The position numbers and the translations under genes are program-made. Shown here one piece after another: positions 9,126 through 16,897 of a stretch of 64,000 bases of DNA. The notes under the pieces are model-generated. The model had not been told where the DNA came from. It was given only the letters and a program-made list of their open reading frames with translations, and did no database searches. Source of the DNA: Mesorhizobium sp. (GTDB taxonomy: Bacteria; Pseudomonadota; Alphaproteobacteria; Rhizobiales; Rhizobiaceae). Location: the NCBI RefSeq assembly GCF_004962245.1, contig NZ_SUHQ01000003.1, positions 124,001-188,000 of the forward strand, in the 5' to 3' direction. The first letter of the stretch is position 1, and the number at the start of each line of letters is the position of its first letter.

Positions 9126-9881
9126 ATGCTTGAAATCAGAAACCTCCACGCCCGCATCGTCGATGACGGCACCGAGATCATTCGCGGCCTGAACCTGACG
9201 GTGAAGGCCGGCGAGGTCGCCGCCATCATGGGACCCAACGGCTCGGGAAAATCGACGCTGTCCTATATTCTCGCCGGGCGCGAGGACTATGAGGTCACCG
9301 AAGGCGATATCCTCTACAACGGCCAGTCGATCCTCGAAATGGATCCGGCCGAGCGCGCCACAGCAGGCATCTTTCTCGCCTTCCAGTATCCGATGGAGAT
9401 ACCGGGCGTGGCGACGATGGAATTCCTGAAAGTGGCGATGAACGAGCAGCGCAAGGCGCGCGGCGAGGAGCCGTTGAAGATTCCGGAATTCCTGAAGCGC
9501 GTGAAGGACGCCGCCGCCCTGCTCAACATGGATATGGCGATGCTGAAACGGCCGCTCAACGTCGGCTTCTCCGGCGGCGAGAAGAAGCGCGCCGAGATCC
9601 TGCAGATGAAGCTTCTGGAGCCGAAGCTGTGCGTGCTCGACGAGACCGATTCCGGCCTCGACATCGATGCGCTGAAGATCGTCTCGGAAGGCGTCAACGC
9701 ATTGCGCGCGCCAGACCGCGCCATGGTCATCATCACCCACTACCAGCGCCTGCTCGAATACATCGTGCCGGATAGCGTGCACGTGCTCTACAGAGGCCAG
9801 GTGGTCAAGTCCGGCGACAAGTCGCTGGCGCTCGACCTCGAAGCCAACGGCTACGCCGGCGTGATCGGCGAAGCCGCGTGA
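9126..9881 (+). CDS. sufC: Fe-S cluster assembly ATPase SufC
   Basis: A 251-aa ABC-type ATPase that powers SufBCD but has no membrane partner. Walker A is GPNGSGKST at 36-44, the signature is SGGEKKR, and Walker B with the SufC-typical ETDSGLDIDALK follows. The ATG at 9126 has GGAAG 5-9 nt upstream. Length matches the family (about 250 aa). It lies between the 56-aa membrane ORF and sufD, all on one strand. Confidence 0.97.
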   Translation: MLEIRNLHARIVDDGTEIIRGLNLTVKAGEVAAIMGPNGSGKSTLSYILAGREDYEVTEGDILYNGQSILEMDPAERATAGIFLAFQYPMEIPGVATMEFLKVAMNEQRKARGEEPLKIPEFLKRVKDAAALLNMDMAMLKRPLNVGFSGGEKKRAEILQMKLLEPKLCVLDETDSGLDIDALKIVSEGVNALRAPDRAMVIITHYQRLLEYIVPDSVHVLYRGQVVKSGDKSLALDLEANGYAGVIGEAA

Positions 9882-9906
9882 GATGCCAGAAGGCGGGTTG
9901 AAACTG

Positions 9907-11175
9907 ATGAATATACACACCACACCCCAGCGAACGCCGGCCGAGACGGCGCTGATCGACGCCTTTGACGACCGGCTGTCGCTGCTGCCGGGCGACGGCA
10001 CGGTGATGCTGAAGCGCGACGACGCCATCGAGGCGATCAAGGCCGGCCTGCCGACGCGGCGTATCGAATCCTGGCATTACACGGACCTGCGCCGATTGTT
10101 GACTTCGGTGCCGGACTTCGATCCCGCAGCCGCCCCGAACGCCATTGCGCCAATCGTCGAAGGCTCCGCCGTCTTGCCGGTCCTGAATGGCGTGTCGAGC
10201 ACGAAAATGCCCGATATCGAGGGCATCGCCGTGCAGCGCCTGTCGGAAAAGCTGACCGACGGCAGCATCGCGCCGGGGCTCGATCGCTATGGCACCGACG
10301 ATGCCATCGGCGCGCTGAACACCGCTTTCGTTGCTGACGGCTATTTTGTCGACATCGCCGACGGCACCGAGCTGGACAAGCCGATCGAACTGCAGAACCT
10401 GCAATCCGGCGGCCAGACGCATGTGCGGCTGGCTGTGCGCGTCGGTGCCGGCGCCAAGGCTGTGATCGTCGAGCGCCAGACGGGCGAGGGCGCGGCGCTG
10501 GTGAGTTCGGTTAGCCAGCTTCTGCTTGGTGAGGGCGCCGACGTGACCTGGCTGATCGTGCAGGAGCAACCGGATACGGCGACGCATCTTGCCCAGTTCA
10601 AGGCGCATCTCGGCAAGGGTGCGAAGCTGACGCTGTTCGTGATGAATGCCGGCGGCAAGCTGGTGCGCCAGGAGATCGTGGTGAAGACCACCGGCGAAGG
10701 CGCCGACTTCACGCTGCGGGGCATCAACCTGCTTGCCGGCGAGACGCATACGGACGTGACCATGGTGCTCGACCATGCCGTGCCGCACACGGCATCGACG
10801 GAAGTGATCCGCAACGTGGTGACCGGAAGGGCGCGCGGCGTCTTCCAGGGGCGCATCAACGTCCACCAATATGCGCAGAAGACCAACGCCAAGATGGCCT
10901 GCAACACGCTGCTTCTGTCGGATGATGGCGAGTTCTCGACCAAGCCGGAACTCGAAATCTTCGCCGACGACGTCGTCTGCGGCCACGGCGCGACCGTTAC
11001 CGAAATCGACCACAGCCATCTGTTCTATCTGATGGCTCGCGGCATCGACGAGAAGACCGCGCGCGGCCTGCTGGTCAAGGCCTTCGTCGCCGAGGTGATC
11101 GAGGAGCTGGACGACGAGGCGATCGTCGAGGCGCTGGAAGCAAGGCTCGACGGCTGGTTCGTCGCGCACGGGTAA
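9907..11175 (+). CDS. sufD: Fe-S cluster assembly protein SufD
   Basis: A SufB paralogue that forms the SufBC2D complex and helps iron entry. From ATG 9907 the protein has 422 aa; an in-frame ATG at 9883 would add eight residues. The 9907 start was preferred because GGCGGG lies about 10 nt upstream and the family start MNIHTTP follows. The IESWHYTDLRRLL segment near residue 48 and the C-terminal HGATVTEIDHSHLFYLMARG stretch are typical. It is 25 bp after sufC and is followed by a repeat element, then sufS. Confidence 0.95.
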   Translation: MNIHTTPQRTPAETALIDAFDDRLSLLPGDGTVMLKRDDAIEAIKAGLPTRRIESWHYTDLRRLLTSVPDFDPAAAPNAIAPIVEGSAVLPVLNGVSSTKMPDIEGIAVQRLSEKLTDGSIAPGLDRYGTDDAIGALNTAFVADGYFVDIADGTELDKPIELQNLQSGGQTHVRLAVRVGAGAKAVIVERQTGEGAALVSSVSQLLLGEGADVTWLIVQEQPDTATHLAQFKAHLGKGAKLTLFVMNAGGKLVRQEIVVKTTGEGADFTLRGINLLAGETHTDVTMVLDHAVPHTASTEVIRNVVTGRARGVFQGRINVHQYAQKTNAKMACNTLLLSDDGEFSTKPELEIFADDVVCGHGATVTEIDHSHLFYLMARGIDEKTARGLLVKAFVAEVIEELDDEAIVEALEARLDGWFVAHG

Positions 11176-11183
11176 CGCGCTTA

Positions 11184-11244
11184 ACCTTCTCCCTTGTGGG
11201 AGAAGGTGGATTGGCGCGAAGCGCCAAGACGGATGAGGGGTGTT
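11184..11244. repeat. Rhizobial intergenic palindromic repeat
   Basis: Between sufD and sufS lie a perfect 10-bp stem (ACCTTCTCCC / GGGAGAAGGT, loop TTGT) and a second 7-bp stem (TTGGCGC / GCGCCAA), followed by GACGGATGAGGGGTG. The CTTCTCCC...GATGAGGGG pattern recurs in the element at 19630-19805 and is typical of dispersed intergenic repeats in rhizobia. Within an operon it may affect mRNA stability or partial termination. Confidence 0.75.
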
Positions 11245-11280
11245 GGAACGAACGCGGCACAGTGCGGCAAGGACTTCGAG

Positions 11281-12522
11281 ATGGACCAGAAAGTCGAAAA
11301 CATCCCCTACGACGTCGAGGCTATCCGCCGCGACTTCCCGATCCTATCGCGGGAGGTCTATGGCAAGCCGCTGGTCTATCTCGACAACGGCGCCTCGGCG
11401 CAGAAGCCGCAGGCCGTGCTCGACGCCATCCAGCATGCCTATTCCCAGGAATATGCCAACGTTCATCGCGGCCTGCATTTCCTGTCGAATGCCGCGACCG
11501 ACGCCTATGAGAAGGCGCGCAAGATCGTACAGAGGTTTCTCAACGCGCCTGATACCGACAACATCGTCTTCACCTCGAACACGACCGCGGCGATCAACAC
11601 CGTCGCCTATGGCTTCGGCATGCCGAATATCGGCGAGGGCGACGAAATAGTCCTTTCGATCATGGAGCACCATTCCAACATCGTGCCGTGGCATTTCATC
11701 CGCGAGCGCCAGGGCGCCAAGCTGGTCTGGGTGCCGGTCGACGATCTCGGCGTCTTCCATATCGAAGAGTTCGAAAAGCGGCTGACTGATCGCACCAAAC
11801 TGGTCGCCATCACGCACATGTCGAATGCGCTGGGCACGGTGACGCCGATCAAGGAGATCGTCCGCATCGCGCACGCGCGCGGCATTCCGGTGCTGGTCGA
11901 CGGCAGCCAGAGCGCCGTGCATATGCCTGTTGACGTGCAGGATCTCGACTGCGATTTCTTCGTCTTCACCGGCCATAAGGTCTACGGTCCCTCGGGCATC
12001 GGCGTGCTCTACGGCAAGAAGGACATGCTGGAGCGCATGCGACCGTTCATGGGCGGCGGCGAGATGATCGAGGAAGTGACTGAAGACATCGTCACCTACA
12101 ATGATCCGCCGCACCGCTTCGAGGCCGGAACGCCGCCGATCGTGCAGGCGATCGGGCTCGGTGCTGCGCTCGAATACATGGAAAAGATCGGACGCGAGCG
12201 CATTGCCGCCCATGAGGCCGATCTGAAGAATTATGCCCATGAGCGGCTGCGCGCCATCAATTCGCTGCGCATCTTTGGCGATGCGCCTGATAAGGGCGCC
12301 ATCATCTCCTTCGAGCTGCAGGGCATTCATGCCCATGACGTGTCGATGGTGATAGACAGGCAAGGCGTTGCAGTCCGCGCGGGCACGCATTGCGCGCAGC
12401 CGCTGTTGAAACGTTTCGGTGTAACGTCCACATGCAGGGCATCGTTCGGCATGTATAATACCAGGGCCGAAGTCGACGCTTTGGCCGATGCGCTGGAAAA
12501 AGCGCGAAAATTCTTCGGGTGA
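11281..12522 (+). CDS. sufS: Cysteine desulfurase SufS (group II)
   Basis: A 413-aa PLP-dependent desulfurase that supplies sulfur to SufBCD. The PLP lysine lies in FTGHKVYGPSG (Lys233) and the active-site cysteine in the group II motif RAGTHCAQP (Cys371). MDQKVENIPYDVEAIRRDFPIL is a normal SufS start, with AAGGA about 10 nt before ATG 11281. No SufE or SufU gene is nearby. It follows the repeat after sufD and overlaps the upstream region of the sufT-like gene. Confidence 0.96.
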   Translation: MDQKVENIPYDVEAIRRDFPILSREVYGKPLVYLDNGASAQKPQAVLDAIQHAYSQEYANVHRGLHFLSNAATDAYEKARKIVQRFLNAPDTDNIVFTSNTTAAINTVAYGFGMPNIGEGDEIVLSIMEHHSNIVPWHFIRERQGAKLVWVPVDDLGVFHIEEFEKRLTDRTKLVAITHMSNALGTVTPIKEIVRIAHARGIPVLVDGSQSAVHMPVDVQDLDCDFFVFTGHKVYGPSGIGVLYGKKDMLERMRPFMGGGEMIEEVTEDIVTYNDPPHRFEAGTPPIVQAIGLGAALEYMEKIGRERIAAHEADLKNYAHERLRAINSLRIFGDAPDKGAIISFELQGIHAHDVSMVIDRQGVAVRAGTHCAQPLLKRFGVTSTCRASFGMYNTRAEVDALADALEKARKFFG

Positions 12523-12527
12523 CGATC

Positions 12528-12920
12528 ATGGATGATGTAGGCCATACCGCTGAGACCACTTCGGAAACGGCCACCGACGAGGCGGTTTCCGCCTCGGCCA
12601 TCCCCGCCGACGAACTGGCGCGGCTGACCGACGATATCGTCTCGGCGCTGAAGACGGTCTACGATCCGGAAATCCCGGCCGACATCTACGAGCTTGGCCT
12701 CGTCTACAAGATCGACATCGAGGACGACCGTTCGGTCAAGATCGACATGACGCTGACCGCGCCCGGTTGCCCGGTGGCCGGCGAAATGCCCGGCTGGGTG
12801 GAGAATGCCGTGGGCGCCGTCGAAGGCGTTTCCGGCGTCGAGGTCAACATGACCTTCGATCCGCCGTGGTCGCCCGACCGCATGTCGGAAGAGGCGCAGG
12901 TCGCGGTGGGCTGGTATTGA
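12528..12920 (+). CDS. sufT: SUF-system MIP18/DUF59 protein (SufT-like)
   Basis: A 130-aa protein with an acidic, low-complexity N-terminus (about 25 residues) followed by a MIP18/DUF59 domain: V-Y-D-P-E-I-P-A-D-I-Y-E-L-G-L, the cysteine motif T-A-P-G-C-P, and the C-terminal V-N-M-T-F-D-P-P-W-S. Such proteins assist maturation of Fe-S proteins. The ATG at 12528 is 5 bp after the sufS stop; a GTG at 12519 overlapping sufS is possible. Operon position after sufS supports a Suf role. Confidence 0.9.
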   Translation: MDDVGHTAETTSETATDEAVSASAIPADELARLTDDIVSALKTVYDPEIPADIYELGLVYKIDIEDDRSVKIDMTLTAPGCPVAGEMPGWVENAVGAVEGVSGVEVNMTFDPPWSPDRMSEEAQVAVGWY

Positions 12921-13010
12921 GGTGCACTTGCGCCAGGCAGAAAACTTCACCATTTTAGGTGAGGAATCATTCGGCAGGCCTTGAACCTGCAGAGAATGGA
13001 GAAAGAAAAG

Positions 13011-13391
13011 ATGGGACGCTTCGCCGTCATCACGATGACCGAAAAGGCTGCCGACCGGGTGCGCGAGATCGTCGCGACCCGTGAGAATGCGCACGGCATT
13101 CGCCTTGGCATCAAGAAGGGCGGCTGCGCCGGCATGGAATACACGGTCGACCTGGTGACCGAGCCCAACACCAAGGACGACCATATCGAGCGCGACGGCG
13201 CCCACGTCTATGTTGCGCCCGAGGCAGCGCTTTTCCTGTTCGGCACCGAGATGGACTTCGAGCAGACGACGCTGCGCACCGGCTTCACCTTCCGCAACCC
13301 GAACCAGAGCTCGGCCTGCGGCTGCGGCGAATCGGTCGAACTGAAGCCGGCCGATCTGAAGGCACTGGCCGAGGCGCGCGCGTCGGCCTGA
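13011..13391 (+). CDS. sufA: A-type Fe-S carrier (HesB/IscA family)
   Basis: A 126-aa A-type carrier that passes Fe-S clusters to target enzymes. The three expected cysteines are present: one in GGCAGMEY and two in the C-terminal C-G-C-G-E motif. The C-terminus extends about 18 residues beyond CGC, longer than E. coli SufA. The ATG at 13011 has GGAGAAAG about 7 nt upstream; an ATG at 12996 is a weaker alternative. It closes the Fe-S assembly operon. Confidence 0.95.
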   Translation: MGRFAVITMTEKAADRVREIVATRENAHGIRLGIKKGGCAGMEYTVDLVTEPNTKDDHIERDGAHVYVAPEAALFLFGTEMDFEQTTLRTGFTFRNPNQSSACGCGESVELKPADLKALAEARASA

Positions 13392-13411
13392 CCTTCCGCT
13401 TTCCCGTAGAT

Positions 13412-13908
13412 CTAATCCACCCACATTCCCGTTCGTTTGTGCCAACTGGCGATCGAATCCTCGGGATAGAGGTCGAACGTCTTGTCGCCCTCGCCGATTT
13501 CGGGCTCGACCCAGTTCGCCTTGTATTTCAGCATGAGATGCACCTTGCTTGGCGGCTTCGGCAGGTCTGTGTCGATCGCCGAGGCGAAGGGATGAACCAA
13601 CTCCGGCCACGTAGGATCGTAGAGCCAGAGTGCCGATCCGCATTTCCTGCAGAAATTTCGCTCGCCTGACGAGATCTCGCATTGCGGATGCTCGTCGTCC
13701 TCGATCTCGGCTGGTAGACGCCAAGATTGCGCTTGCCCTTGATTTTCAGCGTATCGAAATCGGCCCCGAGATTAATGGCGAAGCCGCCGCCGCCCTGCTG
13801 CTTGCGGCAGATCGAACAGTAGCAAAGCATGAACGGCACCGGCGTGTGGCTTTCCACCTCGAAGCGGACGGCATTGCACCGGCAGGACCCTTTGAGCAGA
13901 AGCGGCAT
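13412..13908 (-). pseudogene. GFA-domain (CENP-V type) protein gene with a frameshift
   Basis: Two overlapping reverse frames together make one glutathione-dependent-formaldehyde-activating (GFA) type protein of about 165 aa. The first, from ATG 13908, has the zinc motifs C-R-C-N and C-Y-C-S-I-C-R and reads well to NLGVYQ. The second, ending at 13412, resumes with AEIEDDEHPQCEISSGERN and the C-R-K-C zinc site, then runs to TGMWVD. The change of frame falls at about 13715, where one G is missing compared with the expected CAGGCCGAG. It is either a recent single-base deletion or a sequencing error. GFA proteins are Zn-binding; few have known substrates. Confidence 0.8.
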
Positions 13909-14000
13909 GGAAAAACTCCGACGAATTTGGCTTTTCAACTTGTCAGCATGGTTTTGGTTGCGGCGATGACAAGGGGAAATCCGGATGACATGATCGTGGT

Positions 14001-14324
14001 ATGGACAATGAACGCATCGCTGAACTTTTCGAAGGGCTCGGCCCGGTCAGCATTCGCAAGCTGTTCGGCGGCAAGGGCATCTATTTCGACGGCGTCATCG
14101 TCGCGATCGTGCTTCGCGGCGAGCTTTTGCTGAAGGCCGACGCCGAAAGCGCGCCCGAGTTCGAAGCGGCTGGCTGCACGCAGTGGACGTACACCGGCTC
14201 GAGGCACGGCAAGCTGGTGTCCATGCCATATTGGAGCATTCCCGACAGCGCTTTCGACGACCCGGACGAGATGGCGGTGTGGGCGCGCCGGGCCTATGAG
14301 GCGGGCCTGCGGGCCGGAAAATAA
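14001..14324 (+). CDS. TfoX/Sxy N-terminal-domain protein
   Basis: A 107-aa protein matching the TfoX/Sxy N-terminal domain: a start with L-F-E-G-L-G-P-V-S-I-R-K-L-F-G-G-K-G-I-Y and the strand sequence that follows. The C-terminal TfoX domain is absent, as in many stand-alone alphaproteobacterial copies. Sxy activates competence genes in Haemophilus, but such a role for short homologues is not established. It stands alone between the broken GFA gene and the PfkB kinase. Confidence 0.9.
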   Translation: MDNERIAELFEGLGPVSIRKLFGGKGIYFDGVIVAIVLRGELLLKADAESAPEFEAAGCTQWTYTGSRHGKLVSMPYWSIPDSAFDDPDEMAVWARRAYEAGLRAGK

Positions 14325-14348
14325 GCTGCCTCTCCGCTGGTCATCGCC

Positions 14349-15275
14349 TTACGCCACTTGCTGCGCCTCGGGCACAAGCGCCACGGCCTCGCCAAAACTT
14401 GCCGATGTGAAGGCTGGCGCAAGCCCTGGACTCTCGAGCATTGCCGCGGCGACGCCTTCGCGCAGTGCCGCCCGCAGCGTCAGGCCGCGCAGCAGGGCGG
14501 CGACCGTTGCGCCCGCCAGCGCATCGGCAGTACCGTCCACGACCTTTCCTGGTGGTAGGATCGAGAAGGCGCCAGCTTCGTCGAACCCCAGCACTGGACC
14601 GTCATCCGCCGTCACCACACCGCCTTTGAGGCCGGCTCGCCTCAGGCCGTCGACGATAGCTTGCTCCGTGGCGCCGATACCGTCATCGGCGAGTGCAATG
14701 GCCTCGCTCCGGTTCATGAAGACCAGCGCCAGATTGCCGAGCACCGGCGCGAGCCGCGCGACCTTGGCCGGCGATATGGCGAGGGCGAAAACCGGCTTGC
14801 CGGCGGCGAGCGCCACCAGCCGCTCAAGTGCTGCCGGCGGCAGGTTGGCGTCGCACAGGACCGCGTCGGCAATGCCGATCGCCTCGCGCACCTTGGCACG
14901 GCGGATCTGCTTGGGAAGCGCCAGATCGTAGAGCGCCATGTCGGCAAGGCCGATGATCAATTCGCCGTCGCGATCGACCAGCACCGTGTTGGTTGGCGTC
15001 GTGCGATCGAGGAACACCACGGAGAGATCGGCAATGCCAGCAGCAAGGATGGCGCGCGCGACCGTGTCGGCCAGAACATCGCCGCCGCGCACCGAAAGCA
15101 GCGAGCCGGAGACGCCGCGCCGGACCGCGCTGCGTAGCGCATTGAAGACGCCGCCGCCGACATCCTCGCGCATCGTGCCGGGATTTGACGCCGCCGGCAC
15201 GAAGGCGCTCGAAACCTGGCCGCGCCGGAATATATAGGTGGCGCCTACGCCCAGGATTGTCGGCGACTTCATCAT
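14349..15275 (-). CDS. PfkB-family carbohydrate/nucleoside kinase
   Basis: A 308-aa ribokinase-like protein. The N-terminus I-L-G-V-G-A-T-Y, the G-G-G-V-F-N-A-L-R-S-A glycine-rich substrate region near residue 40, and the C-terminal V-D-G-T-A-D-A-L-A-G-A (catalytic Asp in the GAGD-equivalent position) identify the family. The sequence is closest in feel to pseudouridine kinases, but no pseudouridine glycosidase gene is nearby. The start is an ATGATG pair at 15275/15272. It is divergent from recA. Substrate unknown. Confidence 0.85.
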   Translation of the reverse strand: MMKSPTILGVGATYIFRRGQVSSAFVPAASNPGTMREDVGGGVFNALRSAVRRGVSGSLLSVRGGDVLADTVARAILAAGIADLSVVFLDRTTPTNTVLVDRDGELIIGLADMALYDLALPKQIRRAKVREAIGIADAVLCDANLPPAALERLVALAAGKPVFALAISPAKVARLAPVLGNLALVFMNRSEAIALADDGIGATEQAIVDGLRRAGLKGGVVTADDGPVLGFDEAGAFSILPPGKVVDGTADALAGATVAALLRGLTLRAALREGVAAAMLESPGLAPAFTSASFGEAVALVPEAQQVA

Positions 15276-15412
15276 GCCGGCGAGATGACCTTTGCTGATT
15301 GCCCGGGTGGAGCCTAGGTTGTCCGGCGGAACCCGGCAACCGAAGGCGCGATTCGGAAGATGGCAGCACAATCCTGCGAGGGAAGCGGGATATATCTTGG
15401 GTTGAAAACGCG

Positions 15413-15427
15413 AAACAAAAAAAGAAC
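15413..15427. promoter_or_regulatory. LexA-like box 1 upstream of recA
   Basis: AAAC-N7-GAAC differs by one base from the alphaproteobacterial LexA operator GAAC-N7-GAAC. It lies 125 bp before the recA ATG in an A/T-rich promoter region. Weaker candidate of the two. Confidence 0.35.
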
Positions 15428-15478
15428 AAATCCGGATATTGTTTGTTTTTCAGGCATTTGTCTCCCCTTGCCAAACGA

Positions 15479-15493
15479 GAACAAAAAAGGTAC
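15479..15493. promoter_or_regulatory. LexA-like (SOS) box 2 upstream of recA
   Basis: GAAC-AAAAAAG-GTAC matches the GAAC-N7-GAAC LexA operator of alphaproteobacteria with one mismatch and lies 58 bp before the recA ATG, a normal operator position. SOS control of recA is established in rhizobia; the site itself is inferred from sequence. Confidence 0.55.
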
Positions 15494-15551
15494 AAATTGA
15501 TAAGGATTACGGATGGTCCGGCCTTCATTGACGACCAAGGGGTGATGTATC

Positions 15552-16649
15552 ATGGCTCAGAACACGTTGCGGCTTGTAGAGGACAAAGCAGTGGACAAAT
15601 CAAAGGCTCTGGATGCGGCGCTGTCGCAAATCGAGCGCGCCTTCGGCAAGGGCTCGATCATGCGGCTCGGCGCAAACGAGCAGGTCGTCGAGATCGAAAC
15701 GGTGCCGACGGGTTCGCTTGGCCTCGACATAGCGCTTGGCGTCGGGGGGCTGCCGCGCGGCCGCATCGTCGAGATCTACGGGCCGGAAAGCTCGGGTAAG
15801 ACGACGCTGGCGCTGCATACGGTGGCGGAAGCCCAAAAGAAGGGTGGCATCTGCGCCTTCGTCGATGCCGAGCACGCGCTCGACCCGGTCTATGCCCGCA
15901 AGCTCGGCGTCGATCTCGAAAACCTCTTGATCTCGCAGCCCGATACCGGCGAGCAGGCTCTGGAGATCTGCGACACGCTGGTGCGTTCCGGCGCCATCGA
16001 CGTGCTGGTGGTCGATTCGGTCGCGGCGCTGACGCCGCGTGCCGAAATCGAGGGCGAAATGGGCGATTCGCTGCCCGGCCTGCAGGCTCGCCTGATGAGC
16101 CAGGCGCTGCGCAAGCTGACCGCCTCGATCTCGCGCTCCAACACCATGGTCATCTTCATCAACCAGATCCGCATGAAGATCGGCGTCATGTTCGGCTCGC
16201 CCGAGACCACGACCGGCGGCAACGCGCTGAAATTCTATGCTTCGGTGCGCCTCGATATTCGCCGCATCGGCTCGGTCAAGGACCGCGACGAGGTCGTCGG
16301 CAACCAGACCCGCGTCAAGGTGGTCAAGAATAAGCTGGCGCCGCCCTTCAAGGTGGTGGAGTTCGACATCATGTATGGCGAGGGCGTGTCCAAGACCGGC
16401 GAACTGGTCGACCTCGGCGTCAAGGCCGGCGTGGTCGAAAAGTCGGGCGCCTGGTTCTCCTACAATTCTCAGCGTCTCGGCCAGGGCCGCGAGAACGCAA
16501 AATTGTTCCTGCGCGACAATCCTGACACGGCGCGCGAGATCGAGCTGGCGCTGAGGCAGAATGCCGGGCTGATCGCGGAGAAATTCCTCGAGGATGGCGG
16601 CGCCGAGAGCAGCGATGACGGTTTCGAGGACGAAGCGGGCGCGATGTAG
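15552..16649 (+). CDS. recA: Recombinase RecA
   Basis: A 365-aa DNA strand-exchange ATPase and SOS co-protease. It has Walker [10 protein letters not shown], the VDAEHALDP segment, the L2 loop region [25 protein letters not shown] and an acidic C-terminal tail ending GFEDEAGAM. Length is slightly above E. coli RecA (353 aa), as usual in rhizobia. It has its own promoter region with LexA-like boxes and a strong terminator after it, so it is probably monocistronic. Confidence 0.98.
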   Translation: MAQNTLRLVEDKAVDKSKALDAALSQIERAFGKGSIMRLGANEQVVEIETVPTGSLGLDIALGVGGLPRGRIVEIYGPESSGKTTLALHTVAEAQKKGGICAFVDAEHALDPVYARKLGVDLENLLISQPDTGEQALEICDTLVRSGAIDVLVVDSVAALTPRAEIEGEMGDSLPGLQARLMSQALRKLTASISRSNTMVIFINQIRMKIGVMFGSPETTTGGNALKFYASVRLDIRRIGSVKDRDEVVGNQTRVKVVKNKLAPPFKVVEFDIMYGEGVSKTGELVDLGVKAGVVEKSGAWFSYNSQRLGQGRENAKLFLRDNPDTAREIELALRQNAGLIAEKFLEDGGAESSDDGFEDEAGAM

Positions 16650-16719
16650 ACTGTGCCAGCCGGAGCACCCGTTTGAATTCGCGTATCCCGAATTGAGTTG
16701 GTGTAATCGATGTGTCATG

Positions 16720-16750
16720 CCGCCGGCCTTGGGCCGGCGGTTTGCTTTTT
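16720..16750 (+). terminator. Rho-independent terminator after recA
   Basis: A perfect 9-bp stem CCGCCGGCC / GGCCGGCGG with a 3-nt loop (TTG) is followed directly by TTTGCTTTTT. It lies 70 bp after the recA stop and before alaS. Confidence 0.9.
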
Positions 16751-16897
16751 TGGCGGTGGCTCTGGCCGCCCTGAACAGCCGGCGAACGCCGCGATTTGGA
16801 CCAATTCCGTGTTTCTGGACAGGGTGCGGTGCGACCGCTAAAAGGCCATGTCTATTTTCCGCCGGCAATCGGCGGTTCTCACGAAAAGGCAGTATTC

